Source: an uncultured Eggerthella sp.
GTDB taxonomy: Bacteria; Actinomycetota; Coriobacteriia; Coriobacteriales; Eggerthellaceae
Direction of reading: 5' to 3'
Assembly (NCBI GenBank): GCA_958431815.1
Contig: CAUASB010000001.1
Location: 124,001-188,000 of the forward strand
DNA length: 64,000 bases
The translations under genes and the position numbers were made by a program. The notes below the pieces were generated by a model. That model saw nothing but the letters and a program-made list of their open reading frames with translations, was not told the DNA's origin and searched no databases. Below are positions 9,009-17,881 of the stretch, in pieces (the first letter of the stretch is position 1; every line of letters begins with the position of its first letter).

Positions 9009-9182
9009 ACGGTTCCTTTATAAAGCAGCACCAATGCTGCCCAGCTATCACAGAAAGCGAGCACGAGCAGGCCCTTCGGCCAAAATGCAACGCACGCTGA
9101 CAGCCTTCAGCCCATCTGGGGTTAAGCCCCAATCATGCGGACGCAAAAGCGGCCTGCAGGTACTTGCCAATCAAGACAAAAG

Positions 9183-9212
9183 AAGCGCGATGGGAGCCCC
9201 ATCGCGCTTTGC
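9183..9212 (-). terminator. Hairpin between phasin-like gene and ubiB-like gene
   Basis: The stem AAGCGCGATGGG / CCCATCGCGCTT is followed on the reverse strand by a T-rich stretch. It lies directly after the phasin-like stop codon and suggests the two genes are at least partly uncoupled. Confidence 0.65.
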
Positions 9213-9219
9213 TTACAAG

Positions 9220-9546
9220 CTATTCCGCCTTTTCCTCGGCGGGAGCTTCTTCCGCTTCCTCGGCGGGTTCTGCTGCCAACTTGGCAACGGTGGCGGCAAA
9301 CTCAGCGCGCTCTTCGGCAGTCATGGTTTTCATGGCTGCGGCAATGCTTTCCTCACGAACCTTGGCAACGGTTTCGGTTGCCTTGTGCTGCAGCTCGCGG
9401 TTGATGTCCTTGCCCTGCTCTACGGTAACGCCGCCCTTTTCAATGAGCGTGTCCAAAACTTCTTTGGCCTTTTCGCCCGTGATGGCCATAGCGCCTACGC
9501 CTGCCAGGAAAATGTCGCGGAAGCCCTTCTCGAAATCGGTAGCCAT
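9220..9546 (-). CDS. Phasin-like small helical protein
   Basis: 108 residues, nearly all helical, with no membrane segment and an acidic Ala/Glu-rich tail (EEAEEAPAEEKAE). The pattern FEKGFRDIFLAGVGAMAITGEKAKEVLDTLIEKGG is typical of the phasin-superfamily proteins found next to UbiB-family kinases in anaerobes. True phasins coat polyhydroxyalkanoate granules, but no PHA synthase is in the window, so that role is not implied. GGAGGGG lies upstream of the ATG. Confidence 0.75.
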   Translation of the reverse strand: MATDFEKGFRDIFLAGVGAMAITGEKAKEVLDTLIEKGGVTVEQGKDINRELQHKATETVAKVREESIAAAMKTMTAEERAEFAATVAKLAAEPAEEAEEAPAEEKAE

Positions 9547-9803
9547 GATAACCCCTCCAATTCAATCAGATTGTGATCCCTATCACCTATTATATCGGCT
9601 TTGCCCCAGCCTGAAGCCGTGTTGGAGAAACGTAACGTTGCGTGCCTGCCCGTGGAATATCGCCAGGTGGTATCCGCCAAAATGAAGATGACGCGAATAT
9701 TGCGTGGATATCGGCAACCTGTCTGTTTTTATTGAACACTTTGTTGGGTAAACTAGCTACGCTCCCACCGAAGGAGTCAGCGAAAACATTAAGGACAAGA
9801 GCT
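9547..9803. other. Divergent promoter region, phasin-like gene / fused activase
   Basis: About 257 bases. On the + strand TTGAAC (9732-9737) with TAGCTA 16 bp later is a weak promoter candidate for the activase. GAAGGAG at 9770-9776 has no start codon at a useful distance. An open frame extends back to a GTG at 9642, but that stretch lacks family similarity. Confidence 0.4.
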
Positions 9804-12800
9804 TTGGATACCGTGGTTTCACCCGTGCAGAACAACCAGCCAGCCCAGCTTTTGGTGGGCATCGACGTAGGTTCCACCACTGCGAAAATCGCCGTGATGG
9901 ACGCTTCCACCCACGAAGTGCTCATGCGCCGCTACGTGCGCCATCATGCCCAGCAGGCAAACTGCCTTAAAGGGCTGCTGGAAGAACTGCACCAACAGTT
10001 CGGCAGCACTCCCATGCGTGCGGCACTCTGCGGCTCGGGCGGCGCTGCCCTGGCAGAAGCCCTGGGGCTGCCTTACGTGCAGGAAGTGGTGGCGAACTCG
10101 CTGGCCGTAAGCGCCAACTACCCCACTGCCCGCACCGCCATCGAGCTGGGCGGCCAGGATGCCAAGATGATCTTCTTCGCATACGACGAAAAGGCAAACC
10201 GCCTTTCCGTTGCCGACATGCGCATGAACGGCAGCTGCGCGGGCGGCACCGGCGCCTTCATCGACGAGATCGCCACGCTTTTGAAAGTGCCTACCGAGCA
10301 GTTCAATGACCTGGCCCAGCAAGGCAAAGCCGTGCACAATGTTTCGGGTCGTTGCGGCGTGTACGCAAAAACAGACATCCAGCCTTTGCTCAACCAGGGC
10401 GTGCCGAAATCTGACATTGCCCTTTCGTCCTTCCATGCCATTGCCAAGCAAACCATCGGCGGCTTGGCGCAAGGCCTTGAAATCAAAGCACCGGTAGTGT
10501 TCGAAGGCGGCCCGCTCACCTTCAACCCGCGCCTTATCGGCGTGTTCGCCGAGCGCCTTGAGCTGGAACGCGAAGACATCATCATCCCCGACCATCCTGA
10601 AACCATCGTGGCCGTCGGCGCGGCGCTTTCACTGGAAGAGCTGTTCGCCGACCGAGAGGCCGAGCTGCACCCGGCCGATGCCGTCCATACCTTGGAAACG
10701 GCGCATATCGTTGTGGTAGACGATGCGGCAGGCGGCGCAAGCTCGCAGAGCGCCTACGCGGGGAAGCCGTTCTTCGAAACGTCAAAAAGTCTGGAAGATT
10801 TTCGCGCACGCCACGCCTTGCCCCACACCGAAAGCGCCCTTGAGCAGGGGAATCTTCCTGAAACGCTGCGCGTGTACTTGGGCATCGACTGCGGATCGAC
10901 CACTACGAAGTTCGCCCTGCTCGACGAAGAGGGGCGCCTGGTTGACTCCTTCTACGCGCCCAACGAAGGCGAGCCCATCGATGTGGCGGTAAGCGCCCTG
11001 CGCGCGCTTCATCAGCGCTATCACGATGCCGGCTGCGAATTGGAAGTGGCAGGGTGCGGTACCACCGGCTACGGCGAGCTTTTGTTCGCCAGCGCGCTGG
11101 GTGCCGACTGTCATATGGTGGAAACGGTGGCGCATTCGCGCGCCGCGCAGCAGTTCGAGCCCGACGCATCGTTCATCCTGGACATCGGCGGCCAGGACAT
11201 GAAGGCCATCTGGATCGACAACGGCGTTATCACCAACGTTGTGGTGAACGAGGCCTGCTCCAGCGGCTGCGGATCGTTTTTGGAAAGCTTCGCTTCCACG
11301 CTGAACATCCCCACCAAAAGCATCGCCAACGCCGCTTTCACCTCGGAATCGCCCGCCGACCTGGGCAGCCGCTGCACGGTGTTCATGAACAGCAGCATTG
11401 TTACCGAGCAGAAGAACGGCAAGAACCCCAACGACATCATGGCGGGCTTGTGCCGTTCCATCATCGAAAACGTATTCACCAAGGTCATCCGCGTTTCAAA
11501 CCTGGAAAAGCTGGGCAACCACATTGTGGTGCAGGGCGGCACGTTCCTAAACGATGCCGTGCTGCGCGCATTCGAGCAATACGTGGGCCGCGAGGTTACC
11601 CGCGCGCCATACCCGGGTCTTATGGGCGCCATCGGCATGGCGCTCATTGCCAAGGAAAACGCGAGCGAAACCAGCAGTTTCATCGGCTGGAACGCTCTTG
11701 AGACGTTCAGCTACCGCCAGGAAACCAACCTCATCTGTCCGTTCTGCGCCAACCGCTGCAACCGCACCCGTATCACGTTTTCCAACGGCACTTCGTGGAT
11801 CACCGGCAACCGCTGTACCAAGGGCGAAGTGGTAGGCGAGCTCTCCGACGCTTCCGTGCGCGAGCAGGTGCGCGAAGCGAACCGCGCCATGCAAAGCGTG
11901 CCGAACCTGTACGCAGAGCGCGAAAAGCTCGTGTTCCAAGATTGGCCCTGCAACCCGGTAATCCCCGACCGCGGCATTACCTTGGGCTTGCCGCGCGTTC
12001 TTTCCTTCTGGGACACCATGCCTTTCTGGAAAACGCTTCTGCAGGCGCTGGGCTTCACCGTGAAGCTCTCGCACGCCAGCACGCGCGCCATCTACGAGAA
12101 CGGCCTTTCCGCCGTCACATCCGACACCGTGTGCTTCCCCGCGAAGCTCGTGCACGGACACTTGCGCGACCTGCATAAACAGGGCGTCGACCGCATTTTC
12201 ATGCCCATCGTCACCACCGTCCCCTCGGAAAACACCTCGAAGGACAGCCAGTCGATGTGCGCTGTGGTGAAGGGCTATCCGCTGGTAGTGCAGAACTCCG
12301 ACAACCCCAGCCGCCGCTGGAACACGCCGTTCGACAACCCTATGTTCCACTGGTTTACGGAAGAAGACTGCAAAACTCAGCTCTGCGCCTACTTCTTCAA
12401 GGAGTTCAACATTCCCCAGAACGCCACCCTTGCCGCACTCGAGCAGGCACTTGGCGCTCAAAACTCGTTCCGCGAGGCGCTTTTGAACCGCGGCGCCGAA
12501 GTGCTGGCGCAGGCACGCCAAGAAGGCACCTACGCTGTGGTGCTGGCAGGCCGACCCTACCATAACGACGATTTGGTGAACCACGAGCTTCCCACGCTGT
12601 TCACCGAACGCGGCATTCCCGTAATCACCGCCGATTCCGTACCAGGCGCCACCGAAGTGCCGCTGCAGAACAGCCTGATCGATATCGCCAACAACTTCCA
12701 CGCCCGCATGCTTTCCACTGCCACGCTGGCGGCGCAAAGCCCCAACATGGAATACGTGCAGATCGTAAGCTTCGGCTGTGGCCACGATGCCTACCTTTCC

Positions 12801-14381
12801 GACGAGATCATTCGCCTTATGAAGGAGGCCGGCCCGAAAACGCCGTTGGTGCTGAAGGTCGACGAAAGCGACGTGCGCGGACCTTTGGGCATCCGCGTTC
12901 GTTCGTTCATTGAAACGGTGAACGAACGCCGTGCGAAGGAAGCGCCCAACGCCGCAGCACCCACCTTGCCCGAAACCGAGAACGGCACGGCAGAAGCCCC
13001 CGGGGCAAGCGACTCCGCTGCATCATGCGCAAGCGCAGGCTGCAGCCCCGAAGGTTGCGCCGCCTGCACTGCCGCCTTCGAGCGCAAGATCGACGAAGCG
13101 CTGGCACAGGCTACCGGCTCGAAGCTGTCAGACCCCTACCCGCAAAAGTTCACCAAGGAAGACACCGCCACGAAGACGGTGCTGATCCCCAACACCTCCC
13201 ATGCGTTCAGCAGGCTTATGGCTGCGGCGTTCGCCAACCAGGGTTTGAAAACCGTTTCGCTGCCCATTGGCCGCGAACGTGCAATCTACCTGGGTAAACG
13301 CTATGTTCACAACGACATCTGCTTCCCAGCTCAAATCGTTATCGGCGAGGCGTTGGCAGCACTTGAGACGGGCGAGTACGACCCCGACAACGTTGCCATC
13401 GCCACCGGTAAGTACATCGGCGACTGCCGCCTTACCCATTACGCGGCACTGCTGCGCAAAGCGCTCGACGATGCCGGCTACAAGCAAGTGCCCATCGTCA
13501 CGAACGACGTCGTCGATGCGCACAACATCCATCCTGGCTTCAAGATGAACCTGAAAACCAGCATTCAGATTGCTTTCGGCCTTCCCATGATCGACGCGCT
13601 GGAAGAACTGCTCCGCAAGATCAGGCCCTATGAGTTGGTACCCGGCAGCGCTGACGCCGCCTTCGAGAAATCCATCGACTACGTGATGGAAGGCCTTGAG
13701 AAAAACGGCGTGGGTGGCGCCAAGAAGGGGTTCAAGAAAGCCATCAAGCTGATGAGCACCGTGGAATACGACCGCAGCAACCCCCGCCCCACCGTACTTA
13801 TCGTGGGCGAGTACTTGCTCAACTTCCACCCCGGCGCCAACCACGACATGGAGCTGTACTTGGAAAACAACGGCCTTGAGATCATCGAGGCACGCATGAC
13901 CGACGTTATCCGCAAAACGTACTTCTACCAGCACTCCCAGCAGCGCGAGTACAAGGTGCACCGCCCGCTTGATGTGAAGCTGAGCAACTCCATATCGGAT
14001 GCCTTCTTCAAGTTCGCCCACGATGCCACCGACAAGATAGCCTCGGCGCACCCCCTGTACACACCGCCGTGCCGCATGCCCGAATTGGTGCAGGCAAGCG
14101 ACCCGATTATCCACCACACGTTCGATGCGGGCGAAGGCGTGCTGATTCCCGCCGAGATCCTGCACCACGCAGAACGCGGGTGCCGCGCATTCGTTATCCT
14201 GCAGCCGTTCGGTTGCCTGCCGAACCATGTGGTGGGACGCGGCATCTCGAAGCGTCTGAAGGAGCTCTACCCCGATGCACAGATCCTGCCGCTCGACTTC
14301 GACCCCGACGTCAGCTTCGCCAACATCGAGAACCGCTTACAGATGCTTATCATGAACGCCCGCAAGCCCCGCACGTCCTAG
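9804..14381 (+). CDS. Giant fused acyl-CoA dehydratase activase (two ATPase domains + two HgdB-like modules)
   Basis: A 1525-residue protein. In order: BcrA/BadF/HgdC-type ATPase 1 (GIDVGSTTAK at 19; cluster cysteine C145 in NGSCAGGTG); ATPase 2 (GIDCGSTTTK at 360; C485 in NEACSSGCG); a cysteine motif CPFCANRC (C645, C648, C652); a DUF2229 module (about 690-1030, with SDTVCFPAK and FGCGHDAYLS); a Cys-rich linker; and a C-terminal HgdB-like module with C1173, C1208 and C1471. The family uses ATP to push low-potential electrons onto an Fe-S partner. The substrate of the fused form is not known. The start is put at TTG 9804, with AAGGA 8 bases upstream; a GTG at 9642 would add 54 unrelated residues. 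A TetR gene follows. The same modules occur unfused at 22697-25906. Confidence 0.88.
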   Translation: MDTVVSPVQNNQPAQLLVGIDVGSTTAKIAVMDASTHEVLMRRYVRHHAQQANCLKGLLEELHQQFGSTPMRAALCGSGGAALAEALGLPYVQEVVANSLAVSANYPTARTAIELGGQDAKMIFFAYDEKANRLSVADMRMNGSCAGGTGAFIDEIATLLKVPTEQFNDLAQQGKAVHNVSGRCGVYAKTDIQPLLNQGVPKSDIALSSFHAIAKQTIGGLAQGLEIKAPVVFEGGPLTFNPRLIGVFAERLELEREDIIIPDHPETIVAVGAALSLEELFADREAELHPADAVHTLETAHIVVVDDAAGGASSQSAYAGKPFFETSKSLEDFRARHALPHTESALEQGNLPETLRVYLGIDCGSTTTKFALLDEEGRLVDSFYAPNEGEPIDVAVSALRALHQRYHDAGCELEVAGCGTTGYGELLFASALGADCHMVETVAHSRAAQQFEPDASFILDIGGQDMKAIWIDNGVITNVVVNEACSSGCGSFLESFASTLNIPTKSIANAAFTSESPADLGSRCTVFMNSSIVTEQKNGKNPNDIMAGLCRSIIENVFTKVIRVSNLEKLGNHIVVQGGTFLNDAVLRAFEQYVGREVTRAPYPGLMGAIGMALIAKENASETSSFIGWNALETFSYRQETNLICPFCANRCNRTRITFSNGTSWITGNRCTKGEVVGELSDASVREQVREANRAMQSVPNLYAEREKLVFQDWPCNPVIPDRGITLGLPRVLSFWDTMPFWKTLLQALGFTVKLSHASTRAIYENGLSAVTSDTVCFPAKLVHGHLRDLHKQGVDRIFMPIVTTVPSENTSKDSQSMCAVVKGYPLVVQNSDNPSRRWNTPFDNPMFHWFTEEDCKTQLCAYFFKEFNIPQNATLAALEQALGAQNSFREALLNRGAEVLAQARQEGTYAVVLAGRPYHNDDLVNHELPTLFTERGIPVITADSVPGATEVPLQNSLIDIANNFHARMLSTATLAAQSPNMEYVQIVSFGCGHDAYLSDEIIRLMKEAGPKTPLVLKVDESDVRGPLGIRVRSFIETVNERRAKEAPNAAAPTLPETENGTAEAPGASDSAASCASAGCSPEGCAACTAAFERKIDEALAQATGSKLSDPYPQKFTKEDTATKTVLIPNTSHAFSRLMAAAFANQGLKTVSLPIGRERAIYLGKRYVHNDICFPAQIVIGEALAALETGEYDPDNVAIATGKYIGDCRLTHYAALLRKALDDAGYKQVPIVTNDVVDAHNIHPGFKMNLKTSIQIAFGLPMIDALEELLRKIRPYELVPGSADAAFEKSIDYVMEGLEKNGVGGAKKGFKKAIKLMSTVEYDRSNPRPTVLIVGEYLLNFHPGANHDMELYLENNGLEIIEARMTDVIRKTYFYQHSQQREYKVHRPLDVKLSNSISDAFFKFAHDATDKIASAHPLYTPPCRMPELVQASDPIIHHTFDAGEGVLIPAEILHHAERGCRAFVILQPFGCLPNHVVGRGISKRLKELYPDAQILPLDFDPDVSFANIENRLQMLIMNARKPRTS

Positions 14382-14432
14382 CGGACGCGCCATAGCAACC
14401 GTCAAAGCCCCAACCTTCCAAGGAGCCCACAC

Positions 14433-15071
14433 ATGGCACGACCCCGCAAAGACCAGCAGGAACCCTGCGCAACACAGCGCATCAAAGATGCATTCTGGGA
14501 ACTGCTCGAAGAAAACGACTCGAAACGCATCACGGTGAATATGATCACCCAGAAGGCGCATTGCAACCGCGGCACCTTCTACTACCATTACGAATCGATG
14601 GATGCGCTGCTGTATTCGGTCATCGAAGAAGAGATGCTCAGACGCGATGGCCTGCCATTGAGCTTGTTTTACCTGCTCAGCAACGACAAATGCGCTCTTC
14701 AGGAATCGGATTTCCCCCGTCGCATCCAGCGCTTCGGCCTGGTTATGAAACACGCCGGCCAGGAGTGCGTGAGCACAAAGGTAAAGGCTGTGGTGGCAAG
14801 CATCTGGGAAACCATCCTGTGCAACGAAGGCGAAACGCTCACGCTGAATTCGCGCGTCATCATCGAGTTTTCCATCAGTGGCCTTATCGGCGTCATCGAT
14901 TTCCTCTACCGCGAAAACAAGCTTGACGGCGTGACGTTCCCCGAGGAAATCAGCTACACCATCAAGGAAAACGCTCGTTTCCTTTCTTTGCGCATCAGCC
15001 AAGCCCAGGGCATTTCGCTGGCAGAATTGGAATCACGGGTGCGAATGTATACGCAGATGTCGTGCAAATAA
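14433..15071 (+). CDS. TetR/AcrR family transcriptional regulator
   Basis: 212 residues. The N-terminal DNA-binding domain (about 10-60) carries the TetR pattern ITVNMITQKAHCNRGTFYYHYESMDALL. The C-terminal ligand domain is not recognisable by eye. AAGGAG lies upstream of the ATG. It lies 51 bases after the fused activase on the same strand and is probably co-transcribed, so it may regulate that gene in response to a small molecule (inference from position only). It converges on the amidotransferase gene with only 7 bases between. Confidence 0.85.
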   Translation: MARPRKDQQEPCATQRIKDAFWELLEENDSKRITVNMITQKAHCNRGTFYYHYESMDALLYSVIEEEMLRRDGLPLSLFYLLSNDKCALQESDFPRRIQRFGLVMKHAGQECVSTKVKAVVASIWETILCNEGETLTLNSRVIIEFSISGLIGVIDFLYRENKLDGVTFPEEISYTIKENARFLSLRISQAQGISLAELESRVRMYTQMSCK

Positions 15072-15078
15072 GCGCGCG

Positions 15079-15963
15079 TTAGATGCAATCGGCGAAGGTG
15101 ATGGCGGGCCACTGCGCATGAACACCCGACGGCTCGGTGCGCGTGATGGCAACGCTGCCGCGCTCTTCGCTGCGCGCATGCGATTTCGCTGCCGCTTCAA
15201 TGAGCGCATCGAACACGCATTCCATGCGGTGCCTGCCCGTGAAGAACTCCGGGTGCCACTGAACGCCGATCATGAATTCCTTATCGCGCACTTCGATAGC
15301 CTCCACCAAGCCATCGGGGGCATATGCCACCGCATCGACGCGGGTGGACAAGTCGCACACTCCCTGATGATGCATAGAGTTAACCATAATATCCTTTGCG
15401 CCCAACAGTGCACTGAGCTTCGAATTGGGCATGATGGTTACCGGGTGGGTAGGTTCGCTGTAAGGCTTCGGCTGCCAATGAACAAGCTTGGGCAACTCGC
15501 CCTGAGCGTCGTTGATGCCCGGACGCACCAATCCAGGGAACTGGTCTCCCAAATCGCGATACAAAGTGCCGCCCAAGCACACGTTGATCATCTGCATACC
15601 GCGGCAAATACCCATCAAGGGCAAATCGAAGCGGTACGCATAACTCAGAATCAGATATTCCAGCTCTTCACGCTCGGGGGTATGCTCATCGATTTTGCCG
15701 CTATCGCGGATAGCACCGTAGCGCGCAGGGTCAATGTCGTTTCCTCCGGTAAGCACGAAGCCATCTATCAGGGGGAACAGCGTTTCGTACACATGGGGGT
15801 TGCCGGTAAGCGGCAAAAGCAGCGGAGCGCCGCCCGCCTTGATGATGGCGTTCGCATAGCGCTCAGGAAAGCTCACCATCTTTTCGGTGGTGTTCTGCGA
15901 AGGGACAATGCCAATAACCGGCAAGCGCTTCACCTGGCCGGTGCGGCTATTCGTATCCGTCAT
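15079..15963 (-). CDS. Gamma-glutamyl-gamma-aminobutyrate hydrolase (PuuD-like, peptidase C26)
   Basis: A 294-residue class I glutamine-amidotransferase-like hydrolase. The nucleophile is in the elbow GICRGMQMINV, and the His-Glu pair is in VQWHPEF. The N-terminal VIGIVPSQN and GGNDIDPARYG are typical of the PuuD group, which hydrolyses gamma-glutamyl-GABA in polyamine breakdown or related gamma-glutamyl amides. No other Puu genes are nearby, so the substrate is open. The gene is near a glutamate-cysteine ligase, so a gamma-glutamyl thiol compound is a possible substrate. The start is at MTDTNS with GGAAGGGAA upstream; a TTG six codons earlier lies too close to that site. Confidence 0.85.
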   Translation of the reverse strand: MTDTNSRTGQVKRLPVIGIVPSQNTTEKMVSFPERYANAIIKAGGAPLLLPLTGNPHVYETLFPLIDGFVLTGGNDIDPARYGAIRDSGKIDEHTPEREELEYLILSYAYRFDLPLMGICRGMQMINVCLGGTLYRDLGDQFPGLVRPGINDAQGELPKLVHWQPKPYSEPTHPVTIMPNSKLSALLGAKDIMVNSMHHQGVCDLSTRVDAVAYAPDGLVEAIEVRDKEFMIGVQWHPEFFTGRHRMECVFDALIEAAAKSHARSEERGSVAITRTEPSGVHAQWPAITFADCI

Positions 15964-16006
15964 GGCATTCCCTTCCCGCAACGCGCCGTAGAACGCGTCG
16001 CAAACC

Positions 16007-16444
16007 TTAAATAGAGTAGCTGTCTATCGCAAGCTGGTTCGAGCGATCAATCACGTCTTGCAGCGAAATGCCGCTCAGGTAGTTCTTCACCAGCTCGTGT
16101 AAGCCCTTCCAAACGAAAATCTCATAGCACGATTCGCCCGGCGATGCCTCGCCGGAAAGCTCGTCGAGGTAATCGACCGGCGCCAGGGATCCTTCCGTCA
16201 CCGTAAGCACATCGAGCATGGTGATGTTCATAGCGCTGCGTGCCAAACGGTATCCGCCCGAAGCGCCACGAGCGCTGCGAACCAACTGAGCTGCCGCCAG
16301 GCTCGAGGCAATCTGCTCCAAATACTTGCGAGAAATACCCGTCGCCTGAGCGATTTCCTTCAACGGCACCGGCTCGGTACCGCCATGTCCCGCCAAAAAC
16401 ACCATGAAGCGAACAGCATAGAGCCCTTTAGTAGATATCTTCAT
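16007..16444 (-). CDS. Rrf2 family regulator, CymR-like
   Basis: 145 residues. Winged helix with LKEIAQATGISRKYLEQIASSL (about 28-49) as the recognition region, followed by GASGGYRLAR. IscR-type Rrf2 proteins hold an Fe-S cluster with three central cysteines; this protein has only one cysteine (ESCYEIF), so it resembles CymR, which controls cysteine synthesis with CysK as co-factor protein. The neighbourhood fits: cysK and a glutamate-cysteine ligase lie just upstream on the same strand. It has its own leader with AGGAGG before the ATG and a stable hairpin (16478-16513). The shared box on the cysK and metY promoters is a candidate operator. Confidence 0.85.
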   Translation of the reverse strand: MKISTKGLYAVRFMVFLAGHGGTEPVPLKEIAQATGISRKYLEQIASSLAAAQLVRSARGASGGYRLARSAMNITMLDVLTVTEGSLAPVDYLDELSGEASPGESCYEIFVWKGLHELVKNYLSGISLQDVIDRSNQLAIDSYSI

Positions 16445-16477
16445 TGGTGCCTCCTGGGAGAAATGCTTCAGTCGCTC

Positions 16478-16513
16478 CTAGGCGTACTTCCACCCAAGCG
16501 GAAGCGCGCCTAG
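16478..16513 (-). promoter_or_regulatory. Hairpin in the rrf2 leader
   Basis: The outer stem CTAGGCG / CGCCTAG and the inner stem CTTCC / GGAAG lie between the ligase stop and the rrf2 ribosome site. They may attenuate read-through or shape rrf2 translation. Confidence 0.45.
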
Positions 16514-16573
16514 AACAACCTGTAATCATATAGGAATACAACTATAGTAGCACGGACGCCCCGTCTACGTGCC

Positions 16574-17839
16574 CTAACGCTTGCTGCGGGCAAAATCCGC
16601 CAGATGCTGCAAATGCGCCGCATCGGCTTCATCGAGTGCAGCGTTCGCCAATGCGAAAAGCAAATCCTGCCATTCGGAGAGAGGCTTGCCGGCAATAAGG
16701 GCTGCGGCGCCTTGCGCCTGAATAGCGTCAAGTGCGCGGTTGGCGCTTCCGTCGTCAAGCGGCCACACGCCGTCCTTCACGCCAAAGGCTTCCTCAACGG
16801 CAGCAAGCGAATGCTCGGAATAGAAGATGCCCTTTATCAGCGCCGCATAACCTGCCATCAATGGCGCGGGGAGCGAATCAGCAGGGCGGATTTCCACGAA
16901 GCTCTTCAGGCGAACGTCTGGCCAGAACATGGAAAGCGCATGCTCAACATCGGCTTCGCTCATGGGAGCATCGCCATACGCTTCATAGGCCGACTGGCCG
17001 TATACCGGGCGAAGATCGGAGCCCTCAGGGTCGTTCGCCGCAGGACGCGTCACGAAAATCGGGCAGGTGCGCAGAATCCAATCGGCATACTCGGCGAACC
17101 CATACCCTTCGTCGAACAACCCCGGCACTGATCCGCATCGGTCGTTGTCGACGTTGCGCCACAGGGCGAAACGGGCAAGGCGGCCCGCCGGCTTGCCTTC
17201 GAATACCGCCGTGTTGTCGGTTGCACTGGCCAAAATAGGCGCCAAGGCCTGGGCAACACGCATCTTGCGAATGGCATCGGCCTCATCGCGGTAATCAACC
17301 GAAACCTGGGTAGACGCCGATGCGCGCATCATGCGTTCGCCATGCGTGCCGATTTTCCTGAAGTAATCGTTCATGAAGCGGTAGCGTTGCTTCGGAATAA
17401 GGGCAAGGTCAAGCGCGCACGCCGTGGGGTGATACCCGCTGGTAACCAGCTTGCAGCCATGCTGCGCCAAATGCGAATCGACGTCTGCACGAAACTCTTC
17501 GTACACGCGAAGAATCTGGCAAATCGAAGAATACGGGGCGATGCTGATTTCCAACTGCGCCGCCGGCTCCAAGGTGATGGAGGCCTCGTCGCTTGCCAAG
17601 CCGATCAGGTCGCCTTCGCGTCCCAGCGTTTTCTTCGGGTATTTCTGCGCCAAATGCGCCAGCACATCACGAACGCCGAAGCCGCCTTCGGCGCCCGCAT
17701 AGGAAACAGGGCGTTCCCCTTCGGCCGTCACCACGAAATGCTCCACCTCAACGCCAAGGGCGCCAAGGGGTTTGTTCCCCTTCGCGCCCTTCGTGAAGTA
17801 AGCGATCAGTGCCTGTTTATTCTCTTGCTCGTAGGACAT
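16574..17839 (-). CDS. Glutamate-cysteine ligase (GCS2 family)
   Basis: 421 residues resembling the GCS2/plant- and alphaproteobacterial-type glutamate-cysteine ligase, also seen as EgtA. It would join glutamate and cysteine using ATP. Landmarks are LGVEVEHFVV near the start, EASITLEPAAQLEISIAPY (the glutamate/ATP pocket segment), MRASASTQVSVDYRDEADA, and LKSFVEIRPADSLP. It starts 42 bases after the cysK stop on the same strand, so cysteine made by CysK would be passed directly to it. No glutathione synthetase and no ergothioneine genes are visible, so the end product may be gamma-glutamylcysteine itself or a thiol completed elsewhere. Confidence 0.83.
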   Translation of the reverse strand: MSYEQENKQALIAYFTKGAKGNKPLGALGVEVEHFVVTAEGERPVSYAGAEGGFGVRDVLAHLAQKYPKKTLGREGDLIGLASDEASITLEPAAQLEISIAPYSSICQILRVYEEFRADVDSHLAQHGCKLVTSGYHPTACALDLALIPKQRYRFMNDYFRKIGTHGERMMRASASTQVSVDYRDEADAIRKMRVAQALAPILASATDNTAVFEGKPAGRLARFALWRNVDNDRCGSVPGLFDEGYGFAEYADWILRTCPIFVTRPAANDPEGSDLRPVYGQSAYEAYGDAPMSEADVEHALSMFWPDVRLKSFVEIRPADSLPAPLMAGYAALIKGIFYSEHSLAAVEEAFGVKDGVWPLDDGSANRALDAIQAQGAAALIAGKPLSEWQDLLFALANAALDEADAAHLQHLADFARSKR

Positions 17840-17881
17840 TCACGCCTCACTTGCTGCAGCGGCTCTAAGCCGCAACGCGTC

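Noticed and set aside
9642..9803. GTG start at 9642 for the fused activase
   Set aside because: The 54 extra residues show no family similarity and no ribosome site precedes the GTG, whereas TTG 9804 has AAGGA at 8 bases.
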